Source of the DNA: Chitinophaga sp. XS-30
Lineage (GTDB): Bacteria; Bacteroidota; Bacteroidia; Chitinophagales; Chitinophagaceae
DNA length: 64,000 bases
Reading direction: 5' to 3'
NCBI RefSeq assembly: GCF_008086345.1
Contig: NZ_CP043006.1
Location: 5,888,032 to 5,952,031 of the forward strand
Below the pieces are notes generated by a model. It did not search any database, was not told the origin of the DNA, and saw only the letters and a list, made by a program, of their open reading frames with translations. Below, in pieces: positions 59,529 to 64,000 of the stretch; the first letter of the stretch is position 1, and each line of letters begins with the position of its first letter. Both the position numbers and the translations under genes were made by a program.

Positions 59529-60458
59529 TTATCTTAATTGCTGATATTTATTGGCATTCGGTATATCCAGCTGCGCCATCATCTGGGCCGCCCGGGCTTT
59601 TTCCTGTGGCGGCGCACCGGTGAAGATCTTCAGCAGCTCGTCGCTTTTCGCATTGAAGAACACCTGCATCAGCATGGAATTGGGCACATCCTCATGGATG
59701 CCCATCAGCATGTTCAGGCAATTCATGATCGCCGCTCTCCCCTTGTTCACATCTTCATACATCACATCCAGGCCCATACGGTGATACTGGTACATGACAT
59801 CATGAAAACGGCTGAATTTTACATTGAGCAGGTTATCCTGCAGCCAGTAACGGTTCCTGTTTCCCTCAAAGGCTTTCCAACCCGCAATATCCCTGCCATC
59901 CGGCGCATTGTTCACGATGTTCAGCGCCTTTCGGAAATACACATCGCCACCGCGCGGGGAGAAGGAATCGTAATCCATACCCAGGATGATATTGATGTAG
60001 TAAGCTACCGTAGCGGTAAGGTTGGAGACGAGGGGATCATTCCCCGTGATCCGCTGTTCATTGAATTCCAGCGGCTGGAACTCTACGTATTTGAACACCA
60101 GGTTCCCGTCCTGCGTGTTCAGCAGGCTGGAAGCGTAGCTGGCATTGAATACCGGGCGGATGGCCTGTATGGTGAGCGTAGCCTTGTAGGTGTTGTTGCC
60201 AAGGGCATCCGTGATATTCAGCAGGAAGTTGCATTCTATCCGTTCCGCTGGTGTAAACGCATCGTCTGACCAGCGACGGTTGTTGATGAATTCGGACAAT
60301 GCGCCCTGCAGCGTTGTCAGCACTTTCCGGTCGGTATTCGTACTGAGCTTCGGACCGGCCTGAACGGATACATTGGCGCGGAGCTCCTGCGCATGGGCAA
60401 CGGCAGCGCAGCACAGGCACAGGCAGGATAACAGCAGGGTACGGAGATGTCTAAGCAT
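59529..60458 (-). CDS. porD: DUF4835 protein (type IX secretion PorD-like)
   Basis: 309 residues from MLRHLRTLLLSCLCLCCAAVAHAQ; a TTG four codons upstream is less likely. The family is periplasmic or outer-membrane-associated: ELRANVSVQAGPKLSTNTDR, ALSEFINNRRWSDDAFTPAERIECNF, IQAIRPVFNASYASSLLNTQDGNLVFKYVEFQPLEF and NPLV-like NDPLVSNLTATVAYYINIILGMDYDSF. It is assigned to the type IX machinery from memory of the family name; confidence in the function is lower than in the family. The start overlaps the coaBC stop by 8 bp. Confidence 0.8.
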   Translation of the reverse strand: MLRHLRTLLLSCLCLCCAAVAHAQELRANVSVQAGPKLSTNTDRKVLTTLQGALSEFINNRRWSDDAFTPAERIECNFLLNITDALGNNTYKATLTIQAIRPVFNASYASSLLNTQDGNLVFKYVEFQPLEFNEQRITGNDPLVSNLTATVAYYINIILGMDYDSFSPRGGDVYFRKALNIVNNAPDGRDIAGWKAFEGNRNRYWLQDNLLNVKFSRFHDVMYQYHRMGLDVMYEDVNKGRAAIMNCLNMLMGIHEDVPNSMLMQVFFNAKSDELLKIFTGAPPQEKARAAQMMAQLDIPNANKYQQLR

Positions 60459-61647
60459 GTTGCAGTTCAATTATGGCTAAAACTATGTTGCGGGCAACTT
60501 CCTGTTTTGACAAGAGCGGAAGGGCCTTTTCGTTTCCGTTGGAGGACAGCAGCGTCACTTTATTGGTATCATGGTTGAATCCGGCGCCGGCATCGTTGAG
60601 GGAGTTCAGCACCACCATGTCCATATGCTTGTCCTTTAACTTCTTTAACGCATATTCCCTTTCATTGTTGGTTTCGAGGGAAAAACCGATCAGCAGCTGG
60701 CCGTTCTTCTTTTGTTCACCAAGGGTACGGGCAATGTCCGCCGTCCGCTCCAGCGCAATGCTCATATCATCATCCTTCTTCTTGATCTTGATATCCGCCA
60801 CGGTACGGGGCCGGTAATCCGCCACCGCCGCGGCCATCACCATGATATCCGTTCCGGGCGACAAGCGCAGGCAGTTGTCGTACATCTCGGCGGCGGTCAC
60901 CACACGGGTGATGCTCACCCCCGCGTGACCGGTGGAAAGCGGTGTAGGGCCCAGCACGAGCTGCACTTTGGCGCCTGCTTCGGCGAGCGCTTCCGCCAGT
61001 GCAATCCCCATTTTTCCACTGGAATGATTGCTGATGAAACGCACGGGATCTATCGGCTCCTGTGTGGGGCCCGCGGATACAAGGGCTGTTTTGCCGGCAA
61101 GGGGACGGCTGCCGCCCAGGAAATCGCGCACATAGGTCACGATGTCTTCCGGTTCGGCCATTCTGCCTTCCCCGAAAAGACCGCTGGCCAATTCCCCTTT
61201 AAACACAGGCAACTGACGATGGCCGTACGAAATAAGTTTGGAGATATTCGCTTTGGTAGCGGGATGCAGCCACATGTCCTCATCCATCGCGGGTGCGAAC
61301 AATACCGGACAGGTGGCGGAGAGATACACGGCCAGCAACAGGTTATCACAGATGCCGTTGGCCATTTTGGCAATGGTATTCACGGAGGCCGGAGCGATCA
61401 GCATGACATCCGCCCAGCGGCCGAGCATCACATGATTGCTCCAGCTGCCGTTCTCGCTGACGTGTACGCCAACCTCGTGCTTCGATAAAGTGGACAGGGT
61501 GAGCGGCGTAATGAACTCGCAGGCAGCCGGCGTCATCATCACTTTCACTTCAGCCCCTTCCTTTACCAGCAGCCGCACGAGCAAGGCAGCCTTGTAGGCG
61601 GCAATACTGCCGGTAACACCCAGTAGAATTTTTTTCCCTTGTAACAT
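60451..61647 (-). CDS. coaBC: phosphopantothenoylcysteine decarboxylase / phosphopantothenate--cysteine ligase
   Basis: 398 residues, bifunctional. CoaC half about 1-185 (GVTGSIAAYKAALLVRLL, IAPASVNTIAKMANGICDNLL, APAMDEDMWLHP); CoaB half about 190-398 (VSAGPTQEPIDPVRFISNHSSGKMG, MAAAVADYRP, KIKKKDDDMSI, GFSLETNN). It makes 4'-phosphopantetheine from phosphopantothenate and cysteine, for CoA. Downstream genes are porD-like and DUF4296. Confidence 0.95.
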   Translation of the reverse strand: MLQGKKILLGVTGSIAAYKAALLVRLLVKEGAEVKVMMTPAACEFITPLTLSTLSKHEVGVHVSENGSWSNHVMLGRWADVMLIAPASVNTIAKMANGICDNLLLAVYLSATCPVLFAPAMDEDMWLHPATKANISKLISYGHRQLPVFKGELASGLFGEGRMAEPEDIVTYVRDFLGGSRPLAGKTALVSAGPTQEPIDPVRFISNHSSGKMGIALAEALAEAGAKVQLVLGPTPLSTGHAGVSITRVVTAAEMYDNCLRLSPGTDIMVMAAAVADYRPRTVADIKIKKKDDDMSIALERTADIARTLGEQKKNGQLLIGFSLETNNEREYALKKLKDKHMDMVVLNSLNDAGAGFNHDTNKVTLLSSNGNEKALPLLSKQEVARNIVLAIIELQHA

Positions 61648-61649
61648 AC

Positions 61650-61689
61650 GAACAAAACAAAAGCGGCAGAATTACAATATTCTGCCGCT
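61650..61689 (-). terminator. terminator of bamD-rpoZ
   Basis: Perfect 11-bp stem AGCGGCAGAAT/ATTCTGCCGCT with a 6-nt loop, followed on the minus strand by a T-rich tract (TTTGTTTTGTT), just upstream of coaBC. Confidence 0.75.
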
Positions 61690-61714
61690 ATGAAGTTAGT
61701 ATTTTTAATGAAGA

Positions 61715-62056
61715 TCAGCTATACAGATCATCATCGTTCTTACGGAAATAGATCTTGTTATCCAGGAACTCGTTGGTGGCCTGAATAGCAGAATTGGCCA
61801 GTCTTTCGTAGAAACGGGAGATCTCTATCTGCTCTTTGTTCTCGTGCACTTCCTCCAGGTTATCCGTATGGCTGGCGAACTCTTCCAGTTTGGAATGCAG
61901 TTCCTCCTTTACGGTAATATTGATCTGGTTTGCCCTTTTGGCAATAATGGCAATGGACTCATACAGGTTACCGGTTCTGTTCTTGATGTCCGTCGTATTC
62001 CTGGTCTCTACCCAGGGATTCATGCTACTGGACAGACTTCTTTTTATCTTGCTCAT
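61715..62056 (-). CDS. rpoZ: DNA-directed RNA polymerase omega subunit, Bacteroidota type
   Basis: 113 residues. The family core is TGNLYESIAIIAKRANQINITVKEELHSKLEEFASHTDNLEEV followed by EQIEISRFYERLANSAIQATNEFLDNKIYFR. It stabilises beta-prime in RNA polymerase. The start is uncertain: the ATG at 62056 overlaps bamD by 32 bp, and an ATG at 62023 lies 1 bp after the bamD stop, which would give 102 residues. The N-terminal SKIKRSLSSS looks coding, so I keep the longer form. Confidence 0.85.
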   Translation of the reverse strand: MSKIKRSLSSSMNPWVETRNTTDIKNRTGNLYESIAIIAKRANQINITVKEELHSKLEEFASHTDNLEEVHENKEQIEISRFYERLANSAIQATNEFLDNKIYFRKNDDDLYS

Positions 62057-62858
62057 TTTCCAGGGATTTAATGTTATTTTTTGCTAAGTTATAATATTTT
62101 TCGGCATCATCCTTCAATTTGCTGGAAGGATAGCGGTCCGTAAACTCCAGGTATTCGTTCACCACGGTCTCGTAACGCTCTTTCTGCCGGGGCAGGATGC
62201 TGTTCTTGGCGTACAGGTAGTAGGCTTTGATGGCCATATACTTGTAATTATCGCTTTTATCCGAATCCGGGTAAGACCTCATCAGGCTCTGGAAGGAAAC
62301 GCCGGCGGATTTGTAGTGCCCGAGGTTGTAATACAGCTCGGCGGCATTGAAATCCTTCTTTTCCAGCTTGCGGCGCAGCAGTTCTATCACCACATTGGCC
62401 TCGGCGGTCTTGTCCGAATTGGGATAAGAGTTGATATACGTTTGCATGGCGGAAATCGCCTTCATGGTATTCGTCTGGTCCAGCGGCACCTTCGGGGAGA
62501 GCTTGTAATAGCAATATGCCTGCTGGTAGTCTACCTCCATGGCACGGGGACTGCTGGGCAGTGCTTCCAGGTAATTCTTGAAATGGAAGGCCGCCTGCGT
62601 ATAGTCCCGCAGGTAGAAAGAGCAATAAGCGTACTTGTAATAAAGGCCTTCGAACTTCTCGGTGCCTTTAAAGATAGGAATCAGTTCCTCATACAGCGTC
62701 TGCGCCATCTGGTACTTCTTCTTTTCGTACATTTTGTCCGCATACGCCAGTTTCTGTTCCAGGTCGTTGCTTTTTTCGATGCGCCTCAGTTCCCGGTTAC
62801 AGGAAGCAGCGCCAGCCAGAATAGCCAAAAGGCCAGTGTATAAGAGAATTTTCCTCAT
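62025..62858 (-). CDS. bamD: outer membrane assembly lipoprotein BamD
   Basis: 277 residues from MRKILLYTGLLAILAGAASC with lipobox GAASC; 11 extra in-frame codons upstream lack signal-peptide logic. Five TPR-like helix pairs: AYADKMYEKKKYQMAQTLYEEL, YYKYAYCSFYLRDYTQAAFHFKNYLEALP, QAYCYYKLSPKVPLDQ, ELYYNLGHYKSAGVSFQSLMRSYPDS, ERYETVVNEYLEFTDRYPSSK. BamD helps BamA insert outer membrane beta barrels, such as the TonB receptor and SprA. rpoZ follows. Confidence 0.93.
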   Translation of the reverse strand: MRKILLYTGLLAILAGAASCNRELRRIEKSNDLEQKLAYADKMYEKKKYQMAQTLYEELIPIFKGTEKFEGLYYKYAYCSFYLRDYTQAAFHFKNYLEALPSSPRAMEVDYQQAYCYYKLSPKVPLDQTNTMKAISAMQTYINSYPNSDKTAEANVVIELLRRKLEKKDFNAAELYYNLGHYKSAGVSFQSLMRSYPDSDKSDNYKYMAIKAYYLYAKNSILPRQKERYETVVNEYLEFTDRYPSSKLKDDAEKYYNLAKNNIKSLENEQDKKKSVQ

Positions 62859-63011
62859 AAAAAGAATCGCAAAGGTACGAATTAAACGCAAATATTAATA
62901 AAGCGGAAGAAAGCGCCCGTTAAAGTTTTGCAAAAATGGCCGGATGCGGGGTTTATACCGGCAGACCGGCCGAACATCCGGCTGCAAGTCCGCCTGCTAG
63001 CACTCGCAGGA

Positions 63012-63133
63012 TTATCAACATTTTTACTCACACTACTAACATTTTATCCACATAACAATATCAACTATCCACATCCCCTTTCACATTCCGACCCTGCAAC
63101 CCAATATACGCCCCATAATTCTCCTGTGGAAAA
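63012..63133. other. cluster of DnaA-box-like sites, candidate oriC
   Basis: TTATCAACA (63012-63020), TTATCCACA (63044-63052, a perfect consensus box), CTATCCACA (63065-63073) and, on the other strand, TTTTCCACA (63133-63125). Each differs from TTATCCACA by no more than one base. An AT-rich tract (63130-63160) adjoins the last box, as in a duplex-unwinding element. The genes to the left for 7 kb point away on the minus strand and mraZ and rsmH point away on the plus strand. A promoter controlled by DnaA is the alternative. Confidence 0.5.
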
Positions 63134-63161
63134 AATATATAATGCATTTTTTCGGTTAAAA

Positions 63162-63186
63162 GTGGGAAAAAGTGTTATTTTGTGTT
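63162..63186 (+). promoter_or_regulatory. MraZ operator, three direct repeats
   Basis: GTGGG, GTGTT and GTGTT at 63162, 63172 and 63182, each separated by 5 nt, giving an exact 10-bp period, 31 bp before the mraZ ATG. MraZ of other bacteria binds GTG/TGGG-type repeats with this spacing to repress its own operon. Confidence 0.65.
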
Positions 63187-63217
63187 AGAAAATGGAAATC
63201 AAGTACTAATTCGAAAC

Positions 63218-63688
63218 ATGACAGGCTTTCTTGGTGAATATGAAGCAACGCTGGACGCAAAAGGACGCTTCCTGCTCCCTGCCGGTTTTAAACGGCAGAT
63301 AGCAGAAAGTGCGGGCAACCAGTTCGTGCTGAACCGCGGTTTCGAAAAGTGCCTGACACTGTACCCGATGAACGAGTGGCAGCCTATCCAGGAAAAGATC
63401 GCCAAGTTGAATGATTTTGATCCGAAAGTTAGGGAATTCCGCCGCTATTTTCTCAATGGTGCAACCATCCTGGAGCTGGACAGCGCCGGCAGGCTCAACA
63501 TACCGAAGAACCTGATGGCGCATGCAGGGCTGGATAAAGATATCGTGCTGGCATCCGCAAACAACAAGATCGAAATTTGGGATAAAAGTAAGTACCAGGA
63601 GTTCTTTGATAATTTTTCACCGGAAGACTTCAGCAGCCTGGCGCAACAGGTTATGTCAGGAGAGTCGCCAATCCCGGGAGGATTGTAA
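63218..63688 (+). CDS. mraZ: transcriptional regulator MraZ
   Basis: 156 residues from MTGFLGEYEATLDAKGRFLLP; an in-frame ATG 36 bp upstream overlaps the operator and is rejected. Two SpoVT/AbrB-like halves: EYEATLDAKGRFLLPAGFKRQI and ATILELDSAGRLNIPKNLMAHAGL, each with the DxxGR signature. MraZ is the first gene of the division and cell-wall cluster and represses it through repeats upstream. rsmH begins 9 bp after it. Confidence 0.95.
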   Translation: MTGFLGEYEATLDAKGRFLLPAGFKRQIAESAGNQFVLNRGFEKCLTLYPMNEWQPIQEKIAKLNDFDPKVREFRRYFLNGATILELDSAGRLNIPKNLMAHAGLDKDIVLASANNKIEIWDKSKYQEFFDNFSPEDFSSLAQQVMSGESPIPGGL

Positions 63689-63697
63689 ACGAGGCAT

Positions 63698-64000
63698 ATG
63701 GAAACATCACCATACCATCAGCCCGTCCTGCTCCACGAAGTTGTGGAGCATTTACATATCCGGCCGGACGGCATCTATGTGGATGCCACTTTCGGCGGCG
63801 GCGGACATTCCCGCGCCATACTCGCGCAGCTCGGCCCACAGGGCAGGCTGATCGTGTTTGACCAGGACGAGGACGCATGGCGTAACCGGATCGCGGACGA
63901 CAGGGTAACCTTCATCCGGGAGAACTTCCGCCACCTCCATCGCTTCCTGAAGCTGCACAAAGCCCTGGAAGCGGATGGCATTCTGGCGGACCTCGGCGTT
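63698..64000 (+). CDS. rsmH: 16S rRNA (cytosine1402-N4)-methyltransferase, partial
   Basis: First 101 codons only; cut by the window edge. METSPYHQPVLLHEVVEHL, then the SAM-binding YVDATFGGGGHSRAILAQL and FDQDEDAW, and ADGILADLGV near the end. RsmH N4-methylates C1402, the same base that RsmI (also in this window) 2'-O-methylates. The order mraZ-rsmH is the standard dcw start. Confidence 0.95.
   Translation, partial: METSPYHQPVLLHEVVEHLHIRPDGIYVDATFGGGGHSRAILAQLGPQGRLIVFDQDEDAWRNRIADDRVTFIRENFRHLHRFLKLHKALEADGILADLGV

Larger units (their letters stand above)
62859..63217. other. divergent intergenic region bamD/mraZ
   Basis: 359 bp, the main gene-orientation switch of this part of the window. 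It contains four DnaA-box-like 9-mers (63012-63133), a C-rich, G-poor stretch (62990-63120), an AT-rich tract (63130-63160) and a three-unit MraZ operator (63162-63186). I see no gene in it. Confidence 0.7.

Noticed and set aside
62928..63188. An 86-codon plus-strand ORF in the bamD/mraZ gap
   Set aside because: It covers the DnaA-box cluster and ends inside the MraZ operator; composition follows the C-rich DNA, no homologue features, so probably chance.

Overview
The window looks like chromosomal DNA from a Bacteroidota, most likely Chitinophagaceae (Chitinophaga-like; this placement is inference). The grounds are type IX secretion genes (sprA, a DUF4835/PorD protein, a PorE-like protein and cargo with gliding-motility C-terminal domains), the Bacteroidota form of RNA polymerase omega, a TonB receptor with an N-terminal regulatory domain, ruvA next to sprA, the futalosine menaquinone route, and promoters of the TTTG-N18..20-TAnnTTTG type. 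I saw no tRNA, rRNA, CRISPR array or insertion sequence.

Layout. (1) 1-10,930, minus strand: an extracellular contractile injection system (eCIS, phage-tail-like) operon that runs off the left edge. It reads cap (Pvc16/DUF4255), an unknown protein, two sheaths, two tubes, DUF5908, LysM protein, VgrG-like spike, PAAR tip, gp25 and the start of an Afp11-like baseplate protein. (2) 10,930-14,117, minus: pepP-pssA-purS-rsmI. (3) 14.3-31.9 kb, mostly plus: pckA, folD, queE, a repeat coiled-coil gene, a PorE-like protein, an acid phosphatase lipoprotein, dprA, guaB, lnt, an alpha/beta hydrolase, two type IX cargo proteins and an SDR. (4) 31.9-36.5 kb: an isolated 53-residue ORF with its own promoter-like box and terminator, then a minus-strand locus of a small Cys-motif protein, a TonB receptor and a CxCC sialidase-like lipoprotein, with a 68-bp tandem repeat in its leader. 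(5) 36.5-52.5 kb: sprA and ruvA, fabH, a Nudix-type regulator, DinB, a Cys/Met PLP enzyme, GNAT, fabD, folE-queD and mqnB-mqnD. (6) 52.6-55.4 kb: three secreted lipoproteins. (7) 55.4-62.9 kb, all minus: photolyase, class IV aminotransferase, scoAB, DUF4296, porD-like, coaBC, rpoZ and bamD. (8) 62.9-64 kb: a divergent intergenic region with a cluster of DnaA-box-like 9-mers and a MraZ operator, then mraZ and rsmH, the start of the division and cell-wall cluster.

The most interesting points are the candidate replication origin or DnaA-controlled region beside mraZ, the eCIS operon with its enlarged sheath and unassigned second gene, the 53-residue ORF unit, and the putative metal-uptake locus with its structured tandem repeat.
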